Below are positions 45,792 to 55,526 of a stretch of DNA of 64,000 bases, piece after piece. Origin of the DNA: Azospirillum sp. B21 (GTDB taxonomy: Bacteria; Pseudomonadota; Alphaproteobacteria; Azospirillales; Azospirillaceae); contig NZ_VTTO01000002.1 in NCBI RefSeq assembly GCF_008364825.1, forward strand, positions 1-64,000. The letters run 5' to 3'. A program made the position numbers and the translations under genes. The notes under the pieces were generated by a model. The model was not told where the DNA came from. It did not search any database and saw only the letters and a list, made by a program, of their open reading frames with translations. Within the stretch, counting starts at the first letter, position 1. Every line of letters begins with the position of its first letter.

Positions 45792-46466
45792 TCAGCGCCG
45801 GTCGACGGAATAGGCGAAGGCCAGCCGGTAGATGCCGGCGAACAGGGCCGAGAACATCAGCGCCAGCACCAGATAGATGCCGGTCACGACGATGTAGATT
45901 TCGAAGCTGCGGAAGGTCTGCGACTGGATGTTGTTGGCGACCGACGTCAGCTCGTCCGCGGAGATGGCGGACACGATGCTGGAGCTCAGCATCAGCAGGA
46001 TGAACTGGCTGGTCAGCGCCGGATAGACCGTGCGCAGCGCCGGCTTCAGCACGATGTAGCGGAAGACCTGCAGCGGGCGCAGCCCCAGCGCCAACCCGGC
46101 TTCGATCTGGCCCTTGTGGATGGATTCGATGCCGGCGCGGATGATCTCGGTGGCATAGGCGCCGACATTGACGACCATCGCGATCAGCGCCGCCACATCC
46201 GGAGACAGCCGCAGCCCGACGCTCGGCAGGCCGAAGAAGATCAGGAAGATCTGGACCAGGAAGGGCGTGTTGCGGATGACCTCGATATAGGCGTTGATCA
46301 GCCAGCGCACCGGCTTCGGACCGGAGGTCTTGCCCAGCGCGCAGAGGATGGCGACCACCAGCCCGATGGCCATGGCGCCGAACGACAGCTTGATCGTCAG
46401 CCAGGCCCCGCCCAGCAGCATGTCCCACGACGCGAACACCGCGTCGAATTGAAAGTCGTAGGTCAT
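45792..46466 (-). CDS. Polar amino-acid-type ABC transporter permease (first operon gene)
   Basis: A 224-residue permease of the same family, with IRNTPFLVQIFLIFFGLPSVG and EAA loop (QIEAGLALGLRPLQVFRYIVLKPALRTVYPALTSQ). The ATG at 46466 follows GGAGGAAC; the longer frame to 46544 adds an Arg-rich leader without support. It is the first gene of the seven-gene operon that runs to 40701, with a LacI-type operator in its promoter. Confidence 0.92.
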   Translation of the reverse strand: MTYDFQFDAVFASWDMLLGGAWLTIKLSFGAMAIGLVVAILCALGKTSGPKPVRWLINAYIEVIRNTPFLVQIFLIFFGLPSVGLRLSPDVAALIAMVVNVGAYATEIIRAGIESIHKGQIEAGLALGLRPLQVFRYIVLKPALRTVYPALTSQFILLMLSSSIVSAISADELTSVANNIQSQTFRSFEIYIVVTGIYLVLALMFSALFAGIYRLAFAYSVDRR

Positions 46467-46812
46467 GGGCGTTCCTCCGCACCCGCGTCGCACCGGCTTT
46501 TCCAAGAGCCGGCGTCGCACGGGTCGCCTTTGTCCGTCGGGCATCCATCCGGGGTCGTCCCCCGGGAGCCATTGCCCAGGCTGTGGCGGCTTCGCAGTCG
46601 CCGTCCCGGTGCCCCTCAGTCTTTGGACAGGCTAATTGGATCGATCCAAATACGCAACGGAAAATGAGGAGAGTCGTGACAATTCGTGTGCCAGACATTT
46701 GGCGGGTGCTCGGATGAGGCGCCGGCGAAACCTTCCATTGCGACGGGACGTTTCATCCGCAGCCGGAACGCCTCACCCGGTCCGTCCATCAGCACGAGGA
46801 GTGCCGCCCGCC
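46467..46812. promoter_or_regulatory. Divergent promoter region with LacI-type operator
   Basis: The perfect palindrome TTGGATCGATCCAA (46636-46649, with matching flanks to AATTGGATCGATCCAAAT) has the central CG typical of LacI-family operators. On the minus strand it lies between TTGCGT (-35) and TAGCCT (-10) with 17-bp spacing, so a bound repressor would block the ABC operon. The MFS gene starts 164 bp away on the other strand and could share control. Confidence 0.75.
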
Positions 46813-48309
46813 ATGACCGCCAGACAAAGCGCCGCTCCGGGATCTGCTCCGCGGAATGCCGCGGTCAGCAGCCTCGTGCCCGCCCGGATGGACCGGCTGC
46901 CCTGGGCCCGCTTTCATTGGATGGTCGTGGTGGGGCTGGGCGTCAGTTGGATCCTGGACGGAATCGAAATCCAGCTGATCTCGGCCTCCGGCTACAAGGA
47001 AAGCCTGGGCATGTCGAGCGCGGAGGTCGGGCTTGCCGGCACCATCTATCTGATGGGGCAGGTGGTCGGCGCGCTCGTCTTCGGGCGGCTGACCGACCGC
47101 TGGGGGCGCAAGCGGCTGTTCATCACCACGCTGGCGATCTACCTGATCGCCTCCGGCATCGCCGGATTCGCCTGGACGCCGTGGTTCCTCTATCTCTGGC
47201 GCTTCGTCGCCGGGATGGGGATCGGCGGCGAATATGCTGCCATCAATTCCGCCATCGACGAGCTGATCCCCGCCCGCTACCGCGGACGGGTCGATATCGC
47301 CATCAACGGCACCTATTGGGGCGGCGCGATGATCGGCGCCGTCGGCAGCGTCTTCCTTCTCGACCATTCCCTGGTTCCGGAGGAACTCGGCTGGCGCATC
47401 GCCTTCTTCATCGGCCCGATCCTGGGGCTGGCCATCATCTATCTGCGCCGCTTCATCCCGGAAAGCCCGCGCTGGATGGTCACCCACGGAATGGAGGAGG
47501 AGGCCGAGCGCATCGTCGACGGCATCGAGGCCAGTGTTCGCGACCAGGGCAAGCCGTTGCCGCCCGTCGATCCGCGGAGGGCCATGTCGATCATTCCCGA
47601 AGATTCGGTCTCCTACGCCCAGTTGGTGGACGTCTTCTTCCGGCAATACCCGTCACGCACCTTCCTGGGCGTGACGATGATGGTCACGCAGTCCTTTCTC
47701 TACAATGCGATCTTCTTCACCTATGCCCTGGTCCTGCAGAATTTCTATCACCTCGACCCATCGCAGACGGCACTCTATTTCTTTCCCTTCGCCGCCGGAA
47801 ACCTGATCGGGCCGCTGCTGCTGGGGCCGCTGTTCGACACGGTGGGGCGACGTCGGATGATCTTCGGCACCTATCTGCTGGCGGGAACCGTGCTGCTGGC
47901 CTCGGCCATCCTGTTCCGGCAGGGCGTGCTGACGGCGGACACGCACACCGTGTTCTGGTGCGTGTCCTTCTTCTTCGCCTCCGCGGGCGCGTCGTCGGCC
48001 TACCTGACGGTCAGCGAGATCTTCCCGCTGGAGGTGCGGGCACAGGCCATCTCCTATTTCTTCGCCATCGCCCAGGTGGTGGGCTCCACCGGTCCGCTGC
48101 TGTTCGGCTGGCTGGTGGGAGAGGGAACGGAGCGCGAGCCGCTGTTCTGGGGCTATGTGCTGGGGTCGGTGGTGATGATGTTCGGTGGCGTGGTCGCCCT
48201 GATCTACGGCGTCGATGCCGAAGGCAAGGGGCTGGAGGAGATCGCCGAACCACTGACCAAGGCCGACCGTGACCGCGGGGTGGGGGAGGAGGCGGCGGAA
48301 ACGATCTGA
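46813..48309 (+). CDS. Major facilitator superfamily transporter (sugar-porter/metabolite:H+ type)
   Basis: A 498-residue 12-helix transporter. The first-half signature FGRLTDRWGRKRLFITT (loop 2-3), GGEYAAINSAIDELIPARYRGR, the PESPRWMVTHG motif after helix 6, and LFDTVGRRRMIFGTYLLAG (loop 8-9) match the sugar-porter/aromatic-acid side of the MFS. The ATG at 46813 has GAGGAG 11 bases upstream; the earlier ATG frame has no support. It is divergent from the LacI-controlled ABC operon. Substrate unknown. Confidence 0.88.
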   Translation: MTARQSAAPGSAPRNAAVSSLVPARMDRLPWARFHWMVVVGLGVSWILDGIEIQLISASGYKESLGMSSAEVGLAGTIYLMGQVVGALVFGRLTDRWGRKRLFITTLAIYLIASGIAGFAWTPWFLYLWRFVAGMGIGGEYAAINSAIDELIPARYRGRVDIAINGTYWGGAMIGAVGSVFLLDHSLVPEELGWRIAFFIGPILGLAIIYLRRFIPESPRWMVTHGMEEEAERIVDGIEASVRDQGKPLPPVDPRRAMSIIPEDSVSYAQLVDVFFRQYPSRTFLGVTMMVTQSFLYNAIFFTYALVLQNFYHLDPSQTALYFFPFAAGNLIGPLLLGPLFDTVGRRRMIFGTYLLAGTVLLASAILFRQGVLTADTHTVFWCVSFFFASAGASSAYLTVSEIFPLEVRAQAISYFFAIAQVVGSTGPLLFGWLVGEGTEREPLFWGYVLGSVVMMFGGVVALIYGVDAEGKGLEEIAEPLTKADRDRGVGEEAAETI

Positions 48310-48322
48310 CCGCCGCCGGGTC

Positions 48323-49024
48323 TCATCCGGGAATGGCGGTTCCGGATGGGCGAGCGCCGCTCAGGAACAGCCGCACCGCCTGCCGGACATAGCGGTCGAG
48401 GTCGGGGATGGCCGGCGCGCTCTGCGGCAGGATCAGGCGGCGCACCAGCAGGTTGCCGGTGACCATGCCCAGGAAGGCCTGGGCGGCCACGGCCGGATCC
48501 TCGATCTTCAAGGTGCCGTTGTCCGACAGGCGTTGGAGATATTCGGCAAGGCGGCGGATGGCGTTTTCCGGGCCGATGCGGAAGAAGGCCTCGGCGATGT
48601 CCGGCACGCGGTCGCCTTCGGAGATCAGGATGCGGACGGTGCCGGTCGTCTCCTCGTTCAACAGGGCCTTGACCAGATGAAGGGCGAAGGCGGTCAGCCC
48701 CGCTTCCGGCGTGACGCGGTCGTCGGCCTGGGCCGGGGCGAGACCGGAGAGGATCATGGCGTTGTCCTCCTCCATGATCGCGCGGAACAGGCCCTCCTTG
48801 TCGCCGAAATGCTCGTACAGCGTGGCGCGGGAGCCGCCGGCCACGGCGATGATGTCACTGAGCGTCGTCTTCTCGAACCCTTTTTCGATGAACAGCCGCC
48901 GGGCGGCGGTCAGGATCGCCTGCCGGCGCGCCAGTCCCCGCGGTCCGCAGGTGGCGGGGCCCGCCGGTGCCGGTCCGGCAGTGGCTCCGGCGGCCATATC
49001 GGCCTTGTGGCTGCTGCTCGTCAT
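48323..49024 (-). CDS. TetR/AcrR-family regulator
   Basis: A 233-residue regulator with helix-turn-helix ILTAARRLFIEKGFEKTTLSDIIAVAGGSRATLYEHFGDKEGLF and a C-terminal domain of the TetR_C_33/AefR style (AAQAFLGMVTGNLLVRRLILP). It is a paralogue of the regulator at 50075: both share GGSR-x-TLY-x-HFGDK, ISEG-x-R-x-PD and the AAQAF-x-GMVTGNLL segment. GGAGGAAAGC precedes the ATG at 49024. Target unknown; possibly the second RND pump or itself. Confidence 0.88.
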   Translation of the reverse strand: MTSSSHKADMAAGATAGPAPAGPATCGPRGLARRQAILTAARRLFIEKGFEKTTLSDIIAVAGGSRATLYEHFGDKEGLFRAIMEEDNAMILSGLAPAQADDRVTPEAGLTAFALHLVKALLNEETTGTVRILISEGDRVPDIAEAFFRIGPENAIRRLAEYLQRLSDNGTLKIEDPAVAAQAFLGMVTGNLLVRRLILPQSAPAIPDLDRYVRQAVRLFLSGARPSGTAIPG

Positions 49025-49173
49025 GATGCGCTTTCCTCCGGCGCGGCGGCGCCCGCGTCCGGTCTGAGTATCCGTTCCACGCCGATGCGCGTGCGCCACT
49101 GTAGAACGTCTGCACCGGGAAGGGGGACCGGCGCGAGCGGTAAAAAAGACGCAGGGATCCCCCTCCGGCAGTG

Positions 49174-50019
49174 TCATCGCGACAGCAGGATCGGGGTGTT
49201 CGCCTTTGCCAGAACCGTGCGGGTCGTCCCGCCGAAGACGAATTCGCTGATCCGCGGCCGGCCATAGGCACCCATCACCAGCAGGTCGGCATCCACCGTG
49301 CGCGCATGGTCCAGCAGCACGGTACCGGCATCGGTGCCGGGGCGCTGTTCCAGCACCACCTCTACCCCATTGCGCGCCAGATGGCGGGACATGTCGGCCC
49401 CCGGATCGCCGCCGAGCAGGCCGTTCGGGCGCGCTTCGGGCACCACGACCAAATGCACGATGTCCGCCGCGCTCAGCAGGGGCATGGCGAGCGCGATGGC
49501 GGTCGCCGCCTCGCGGCTGCCGTTCCAGCCGACGACGATCCGCCGGCCGATGCGGTGCGACGGCCAGCCCGCCGGCAGAAGCAGGGTGGGGCGGCCGGAG
49601 GCGAAGATCACATCCTCCGACAGGCTGAGCATCCGCGCCGGCCGGGTCGGCCGCAGCGGCGGGCCGACGATGGCGAGGCTGGCATGGCGGGCGTGGAGCA
49701 TCAGCGCCTCGCCATCCTCATGGTCGGACAGGCGCCATTCGCCGCTGATGCCGGTGTCGGCGACGATGCGGTCGAACAGCGTCCGCGCCTCCGCCGCTGC
49801 ATTGCGGGCGGCGGTATGATGCTGGCGCAGCATGGCTTCCAGCCCGCCGCCGCGGGCGAAGCCGCTGCCGGGGGTCAGTTCCAGCCGGTTGACGACGAAT
49901 GTGGCGATCAGGTGCGCCTGCCAGCTTTGTGCCAGCGCGGCGGCATAAGCAAGCCGGCCGGCCCGCTCCTCGTCCGCCTCGATGAAAACGACGATGTCCT
50001 TCGGCATTCCGGGGCTCAT
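49174..50019 (-). CDS. Universal stress protein (tandem UspA domains)
   Basis: A 281-residue protein with two Usp domains. The second carries the nucleotide-binding pattern VVGWNGSREAATAIALA and GAYGRPRISEFVFGGTTRTVL; the first (DIVVFIEADEERAGRLAYAAALAQSW) is degenerate. Single polypeptides with two Usp domains are common in alphaproteobacteria. GAGG precedes the ATG at 50019. Lies between the two TetR genes on the same strand; role in stress tolerance is inferred from the family. Confidence 0.88.
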   Translation of the reverse strand: MSPGMPKDIVVFIEADEERAGRLAYAAALAQSWQAHLIATFVVNRLELTPGSGFARGGGLEAMLRQHHTAARNAAAEARTLFDRIVADTGISGEWRLSDHEDGEALMLHARHASLAIVGPPLRPTRPARMLSLSEDVIFASGRPTLLLPAGWPSHRIGRRIVVGWNGSREAATAIALAMPLLSAADIVHLVVVPEARPNGLLGGDPGADMSRHLARNGVEVVLEQRPGTDAGTVLLDHARTVDADLLVMGAYGRPRISEFVFGGTTRTVLAKANTPILLSR

Positions 50020-50074
50020 TTCTCGGGCCTCTTGCTTGGCGGTTCGTTGGGGGCGTGATTGGGTCGGAGTGCCG

Positions 50075-50773
50075 TCAGGAGGCCGACGGGGACGGGGTGG
50101 TTCCGCGGAGGAACAGACGGACGCAGGCGCGCACATAGGCCTCCACCGCCGGCATGTCGACAGGCCGGTCGGGCAGGATCAGCCGCTCCATCAGGAGGTT
50201 GCCGGTCACCATGCCGCAGAAGGCCTGCGCCGCCACCTCGGCGTCGGCGACGCGGATCCGTCCTGCCTCGGCCAGTTCGCGCAGGCAGCCGACCATCCGC
50301 TCGCGCGTGCGCTCCGGCCCGACGCGGAAGAAGGTCTCGACGAGATCGGGAATGCGGGCGCCTTCGGAGATCAGCGTGCGCAGGATCGCCGTCGTTTGCG
50401 GTTGCGTCAGCGCATGCATGATGTGGAGCGCGATGCGAACCAGCCGCTCTTCCGGATCGGCAGCCTGCTCCGAAACGCTGCCGGCGGGGGCATCCAGGGC
50501 GAGGGCGTCCGGTGCCATGCCGTCCAGCACTCGGGCGCAATGTTCCTCCATCATGGCGCGGAACAGGCCGTCCTTGTCGCCAAAATGGGTATAAAGCGTC
50601 GTGCGCGACCCGCCGGCAAGCCGCAGCACGTCACTGAGCGACGTTCCGGCATAACCCTTCTCGACGAACAGCGCCGCCGCGGCATCCAGCAGGGCCCGGC
50701 AGCGCGCATGGCCGCGGGTGCCCGTCCCGGCGCCGTAGTCCACCCCCCTTGCATCCAGCCCCGTATCGGGCAT
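50075..50773 (-). CDS. TetR/AcrR-family regulator, divergent from the second RND pump
   Basis: A 232-residue regulator: LLDAAAALFVEKGYAGTSLSDVLRLAGGSRTTLYTHFGDKDGLF helix-turn-helix and a C-terminal domain like the paralogue at 48323. AAGGGGG precedes the ATG at 50773. It is transcribed away from the adaptor-permease genes with a palindromic operator between them, the AcrR/NalC-type arrangement, so it most likely represses that pump. Confidence 0.9.
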   Translation of the reverse strand: MPDTGLDARGVDYGAGTGTRGHARCRALLDAAAALFVEKGYAGTSLSDVLRLAGGSRTTLYTHFGDKDGLFRAMMEEHCARVLDGMAPDALALDAPAGSVSEQAADPEERLVRIALHIMHALTQPQTTAILRTLISEGARIPDLVETFFRVGPERTRERMVGCLRELAEAGRIRVADAEVAAQAFCGMVTGNLLMERLILPDRPVDMPAVEAYVRACVRLFLRGTTPSPSAS

Positions 50774-50819
50774 TGCGGAACCCCCTTGCGCGCTGCAGCA
50801 TTCTGAATGTATCGTCTGG

Positions 50820-50833
50820 TACAGTGTACTGTA
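50820..50833. promoter_or_regulatory. Candidate TetR operator TACAGTGTACTGTA
   Basis: A perfect 14-bp inverted repeat between the divergent tetR and adaptor genes, followed by an additional half-site ACAGTAC at 50838. Position and symmetry fit a TetR-family operator controlling both promoters. Confidence 0.7.
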
Positions 50834-50957
50834 TGAGACAGTACTAAGCAACGGGGATGTGCCGGTCCACCCGCAGCCCGGACCGAAGGTCGGCCCAAAG
50901 CCCGGCCGTAGCAGGGAGACGGGACCGCAGACGCGCGGCGCCGAGACGAGGAAAGAG

Positions 50958-52154
50958 ATGTTCAGATCCAACTCATTCATGACGCTGGCCGCGGCGGCTG
51001 CGCTGATCGCGGTGCTCGCCGGCTGCAACCAGCAGAAGCAGGCGGCCGGTCAGCCCCAGGCCGGCGGCCCGCCGGAGGTGTCGGTCATCACAATCGGGCC
51101 GCAGCGCCTGACCGTAACGACCGAGCTGCCGGGCCGTACTGCCGCCTACCGGGTGGCTGAAATCCGCCCGCAGGTCAGCGGCATCGTGCTGAAGCGCCTG
51201 TTCCGCGAAGGCAGCGACGTCAAGGCCGGCGACCAGCTCTACCAGATCGATCCCGCCACCTACGAGGCGTCGCTGGCCAGCGCCCAGGCCGACGTGCAGA
51301 AGGCGGAGGCGAACCTGCAGGCCGCGCGCAACAAGGCGGCGCGCTATGGCGACCTCGTGAAGAACAGCGTGGTCAGCAAGCAGGATTTCGACGACGTCCA
51401 GGCCACGCTGAAGCAGAACGAGGCACAGGTGGCCGCGGCCAAGGCCGCCTACAACCTCGCCAGCATCAACCTGAACTACACCAAGGTGTTCGCACCGATC
51501 TCCGGCCGCATCGGCAAGTCGGCGGTCACCGAAGGCGCGCTGGTCACCGCCAGTCAGGCGACGGCGCTGGCGACCATCCAGCAGTTCGACCCGATCTATG
51601 TCGACGTGACGCAGACCGCCTCGCAGTTGATGAAGCTGCGCGAGGACATGGCGACCGGCCGCATCCGCCCGGCCGAGCCCGGCAAGATCCCGGTGACGCT
51701 GTTCCTGAACAGCAACGGCGACGACACTCCCTATCCGGCGAAGGGCGAACTCCAGTTCTCCGACGTGACGGTGGATGCCGGCACCAGCTCGGTCCAGCTT
51801 CGTGCGGTCTTCCCCAACCCGAACAAGGACCTGCTGCCCGGCCTGTTCGTCCGTGCCCGCGTGGAGCAGGGCGTCGCCGAGAACGCCATCACCGTCCCGC
51901 AGGCGGCGGTCAGCCGCGGACCGGACGGCAGCGCCCGCGTCTGGGTGGTGGGCGCCGACAACAAGGCGGCCCAGCGCACCATCAAGACCGAACGCGCGGT
52001 GGGCAATGTCTGGCTGGTGTCGGACGGGCTGGCCGCCGGCGAGCGGGTGGTCGTCGAAGGCCTGCAGAAGGTCAAGCCGGGGGCCGAGGTGAAGCCGGTG
52101 CCGGCCCAGAATGCCCTCGCTGCGCTGCCTGAAAAGGCCGCTTCGGCCCGCTGA
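50958..52154 (+). CDS. RND efflux periplasmic adaptor lipoprotein (AcrA/MexA type)
   Basis: A 398-residue membrane fusion protein with a lipoprotein signal: a hydrophobic N terminus ends in LAGC-N, so Cys23 would be lipidated. Barrel-sandwich motifs [35 protein letters not shown] and [22 protein letters not shown] flank a coiled-coil hairpin; the beta-barrel and membrane-proximal domains follow. GAGGAAAGAG sits directly before the ATG at 50958. Pairs with the permease 17 bp downstream. Confidence 0.93.
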   Translation: MFRSNSFMTLAAAAALIAVLAGCNQQKQAAGQPQAGGPPEVSVITIGPQRLTVTTELPGRTAAYRVAEIRPQVSGIVLKRLFREGSDVKAGDQLYQIDPATYEASLASAQADVQKAEANLQAARNKAARYGDLVKNSVVSKQDFDDVQATLKQNEAQVAAAKAAYNLASINLNYTKVFAPISGRIGKSAVTEGALVTASQATALATIQQFDPIYVDVTQTASQLMKLREDMATGRIRPAEPGKIPVTLFLNSNGDDTPYPAKGELQFSDVTVDAGTSSVQLRAVFPNPNKDLLPGLFVRARVEQGVAENAITVPQAAVSRGPDGSARVWVVGADNKAAQRTIKTERAVGNVWLVSDGLAAGERVVVEGLQKVKPGAEVKPVPAQNALAALPEKAASAR

Positions 52155-52171
52155 TCCAGGATACCGTTCCC

Positions 52172-55100
52172 ATGTCAAAATTCTTCATCGACCGGCCGGT
52201 CTTCGCCTGGGTCATCGCCATCGTCATCATGATGGCCGGCGCCCTGGCGATCCTGCGCCTGCCCGTCGAGCAATATCCGAAGATCGCGCCGCCGACGGTG
52301 TCGATCTCCGCCAGCTATCCCGGCGCCTCGGCCAAGACGCTGGAGGACACGGTCACCCAGGTCATCGAACAGAAGATGACCGGGCTCGACCATTTCCGCT
52401 ACATGTCCTCCAACAGCGACTCCTCCGGCAACGTGACCATCACGCTGACCTTCGAGCCGGAGGCCAACCCCGACATCGCCCAGGTCCAGGTGCAGAACAA
52501 GCTGCAGCTGGCGGTTCCCCTGCTGCCGCAGGAGGTCCAGCAGCGCGGCCTGCAGGTGTCGAAGGCCGGCAACGACTTCCTGCTGGTGGTGGGCTTCGTA
52601 TCGAGCGACGGGCGCCTCAGCCAGGGCGACATCGCCGACTACGTCACCTCCAACCTGCAGGACACGCTGAGCCGCGTGGAGGGCGTCGGCGACGTCACCG
52701 TCTTCGGCCCGCAGCATGCCATGCGCATCTGGCTCGACCCCGATGCGCTGAACAACTTCGCGCTGACCACCACCGACGTCTCCAACGCGGTCAAGACCCA
52801 GAACGCGCAGGTCTCCGCCGGCCAGCTCGGCGGCGCGCCGGCCGTCGCGGGCCAGCAGATCAACGCCACCATCACCGCCCAGTCTCGCCTGCAGACGCCG
52901 GAACAGTTCGGCGCCATTCTGCTGCGCGTGAACCCCGACGGATCCCAGGTGCGGCTGCGCGACGTGGCGCGGATCGAGATCGGGTCCGAGACCTACGAGA
53001 TCAGCGCCGCCTACAACGGCAAGCCGGCGGCGGGCGTCGGCATCAAGCTGGCGACCGGCGCCAACGCGCTGGACACCGCCGCCGCGGTCAAGGCGCGGGT
53101 GGCGGAACTGCAGCCCTTCTTCCCCTCGGGCATCGAGGTCATCTACCCCTACGACACGACGCCCTTCGTCGAGCTGTCGATCCATGAGGTGATCAAGACG
53201 CTGTTCGAGGCCATCGTCCTCGTCTTCGTCGTGATGTACCTGTTCCTGCAGAATTTCCGCGCGACGCTGATCCCGACCATCGCGGTGCCGGTGGTGCTGC
53301 TCGGTACTTTCGGGGTGCTGTCGGCCTTCGGCTTCTCGGTCAACGTGCTGACGATGTTCGGCATGGTGCTGGCGATCGGCCTGCTGGTGGACGACGCCAT
53401 CGTCGTGGTCGAAAACGTCGAGCGCGTGATGAGCGAGGAGGGCCTGCTCCCGCGCGAGGCGACGCGCAAGTCGATGGACCAGATCACCGGCGCGCTGGTC
53501 GGCATCGCGCTGGTGCTGTCGGCGGTGTTCGTGCCGATGGCCTTCTTCGGCGGGTCGGCCGGCGCCATCTACCGCCAGTTCTCGCTGACCATCGTGTCGG
53601 CGATGGCGCTGTCGGTGGTGGTCGCCCTGGTGCTGACGCCGGCGCTCTGCGCCACCATCCTGAAGCCTGTCGCTGCCAATCACGGTCATCCGAAACGGGG
53701 CTTCTTCGGTCTGTTCAACCGCGGCTTCGACGCCAGCAGCCGGGTCTATGTCCGCGGCGTGCGCGGTGCGGTGAACCGTCTGGGCCGCTATTTCATCGCC
53801 TATCTGCTGATCCTCGGCGGGCTGGGCTACCTGTTCCTGCAGATGCCGTCCTCCTTCCTGCCGACGGAGGACCGCGGCCAGCTGTTCGTGCTGTGGTCGG
53901 CCCCGCCGAACGCCAGCGCCGAGCGCACGGCCGAGACCGCCAAGGCCGTCACCACCCATTTCCTTGAAAAGGAGAAGGACAGCGTCGAGGGCCTGTTCAC
54001 CATCGTCGGTTTCAACTTCTCCGGCCGCGGCCAGAATGCCGGCATGGCCTTCGTCCGGCTGAAGGACTGGAGCGAGCGCCAATCCCCGGCGCTGAAGCCG
54101 CAGGCCATCGCGGGGCGGGCGATGGGGGCGCTGTCGCAGCTGAAGGATGCGGTGGTCTTCGCCTTCCTACCGCCGTCGGTTCCCGGCCTCGGCAACGCCA
54201 CCGGCTTCGACCTGCAGCTGGTCGACCGCGGCGGGCTGGGCCATGACCGGCTGATGCAGGCGCGCAACCAGCTGCTGGGCATGGCGGCGCAGAACCCGAA
54301 GCTGGTTGGCGTCCGCCCCAACGGCCTGGAGGACACGCCGCAGTTCAAGCTGGATGTCGACCGCGAGAAGGCGAGCGCGCTCGGCCTTGCGCTGAGCGAC
54401 ATCAACACGACGCTGTCGGTGGCCTGGGGTTCGTCCTACGTCAACGACTTCATCGACCAGGGCCGGGTGAAGAAGGTCTATCTGCAGGCCGACGCGCCCT
54501 ACCGCATGCAGCCGAGCGACATCGACCGCTGGTACGTGCGCAATGCCGCCGGGCAGATGGTCCCCTTCTCCGCCTTCACGACGGCACAGTGGATCTACGG
54601 CTCGCCAAAGCTGGAGCGCTACAACGGCGCCTCCTCGCTGAACATCCAGGGGTCGGCTGCACCGGGCATCAGCTCGGGCGAGGCGATGGCCGAGATGGAG
54701 GCAATGATGCGGAAGCTGCCCCAGGGCATCGGCTACGAGTGGACCGGCCTGTCCTACGAGGAACGGCTCAGCGGCTCGCAGGCGCCGGCGCTCTACGCCC
54801 TGTCGATGATCATCGTCTTCCTCTGCCTGGCGGCGCTCTATGAAAGCTGGTCGGTGCCGGTGTCGGTGATCATGGTGGTGCCGCTGGGCGTCATCGGCGC
54901 GGTCATCGCGGCGACGCTGCGCGGCCTGCCGAGCGATGTCTATTTCCAGGTCGGCCTGCTGACCACCATCGGTCTGTCGGCGAAGAACGCCATCCTGATC
55001 GTGGAGTTCGCCAAGTCGCTCTACGACGAGGGCATGGAGCTCAAGGACGCCGCAATCGAGGCCTGCCGCCAGCGTCTGCGGCCGATCATCATGACGTCCC

Positions 55101-55315
55101 TGGCCTTCGTCCTCGGCGTGCTGCCGCTGGCGATCGCAACCGGCGCGGGGTCGGAGAGCCAGAACGCCATCGGCGTCGGCGTGATGGGCGGCATGATCTC
55201 CGCCACCGTGCTGGCGATCCTGTTCGTGCCGGTCTTCTTCGTCGCGGTCTACCGCCTGTTCGTCCGCCGGCGCCCCGGCCACGGCGCCATGCCGCAGCCG
55301 GCGGCAGGGGACTGA
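52172..55315 (+). CDS. RND multidrug efflux permease (AcrB/MexB type)
   Basis: A 1047-residue HAE1-family permease. N terminus [38 protein letters not shown]4 proton-relay pair in [18 protein letters not shown], and the later [17 protein letters not shown] are all as in AcrB. It exports a broad range of hydrophobic compounds in tripartite pumps. No outer-membrane channel gene follows; a strong terminator closes the unit, so a channel encoded elsewhere must be used. Distinct in sequence from the RND permease at 18761. Confidence 0.95.
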   Translation: MSKFFIDRPVFAWVIAIVIMMAGALAILRLPVEQYPKIAPPTVSISASYPGASAKTLEDTVTQVIEQKMTGLDHFRYMSSNSDSSGNVTITLTFEPEANPDIAQVQVQNKLQLAVPLLPQEVQQRGLQVSKAGNDFLLVVGFVSSDGRLSQGDIADYVTSNLQDTLSRVEGVGDVTVFGPQHAMRIWLDPDALNNFALTTTDVSNAVKTQNAQVSAGQLGGAPAVAGQQINATITAQSRLQTPEQFGAILLRVNPDGSQVRLRDVARIEIGSETYEISAAYNGKPAAGVGIKLATGANALDTAAAVKARVAELQPFFPSGIEVIYPYDTTPFVELSIHEVIKTLFEAIVLVFVVMYLFLQNFRATLIPTIAVPVVLLGTFGVLSAFGFSVNVLTMFGMVLAIGLLVDDAIVVVENVERVMSEEGLLPREATRKSMDQITGALVGIALVLSAVFVPMAFFGGSAGAIYRQFSLTIVSAMALSVVVALVLTPALCATILKPVAANHGHPKRGFFGLFNRGFDASSRVYVRGVRGAVNRLGRYFIAYLLILGGLGYLFLQMPSSFLPTEDRGQLFVLWSAPPNASAERTAETAKAVTTHFLEKEKDSVEGLFTIVGFNFSGRGQNAGMAFVRLKDWSERQSPALKPQAIAGRAMGALSQLKDAVVFAFLPPSVPGLGNATGFDLQLVDRGGLGHDRLMQARNQLLGMAAQNPKLVGVRPNGLEDTPQFKLDVDREKASALGLALSDINTTLSVAWGSSYVNDFIDQGRVKKVYLQADAPYRMQPSDIDRWYVRNAAGQMVPFSAFTTAQWIYGSPKLERYNGASSLNIQGSAAPGISSGEAMAEMEAMMRKLPQGIGYEWTGLSYEERLSGSQAPALYALSMIIVFLCLAALYESWSVPVSVIMVVPLGVIGAVIAATLRGLPSDVYFQVGLLTTIGLSAKNAILIVEFAKSLYDEGMELKDAAIEACRQRLRPIIMTSLAFVLGVLPLAIATGAGSESQNAIGVGVMGGMISATVLAILFVPVFFVAVYRLFVRRRPGHGAMPQPAAGD

Positions 55316-55341
55316 GCGGGCAGGCTTCCGCCGTTGAAATG

Positions 55342-55381
55342 AAAAAGCGCCGGGCTCCTCGCGGACCCGGCGCTTTTTCTT
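55342..55381 (+). terminator. Intrinsic terminator after the second RND operon
   Basis: Stem AAAAGCGCCGGG paired with CCCGGCGCTTTTT around an 11-nt loop, ending in TTTTTCTT, 26 bp after the permease stop codon. Confidence 0.9.
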
Positions 55382-55446
55382 ATCCAGCAGGATGGAACAT
55401 CGTGGAACAGGTCCGCCCCATCCGTTCAATCCGCCCACCCCTTCGA

Positions 55447-55464
55447 TCGTGGGACGTCCCACGA
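55447..55464. repeat. Intergenic palindrome TCGTGGGACGTCCCACGA
   Basis: A perfect 18-bp inverted repeat between the RND terminator and the end of the convergent nucleoside permease gene. Fifth copy of the GTGGGACGTCCCAC family; its location between two gene ends argues against a simple promoter operator for all copies. Confidence 0.85.
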
Positions 55465-55526
55465 AAGGTGGGGTAGCTTGTGGGCGATGCGGTGTCGGAA
55501 GGGACGCGACCTGTAGGTTTCAGGCT

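Noticed and set aside
41450..46003. A 1517-codon open frame on the plus strand
   Set aside because: It is antisense to seven well-supported genes and its sequence is Arg/Gln/His/Gly-rich without any domain, as expected from high-GC reverse frames.
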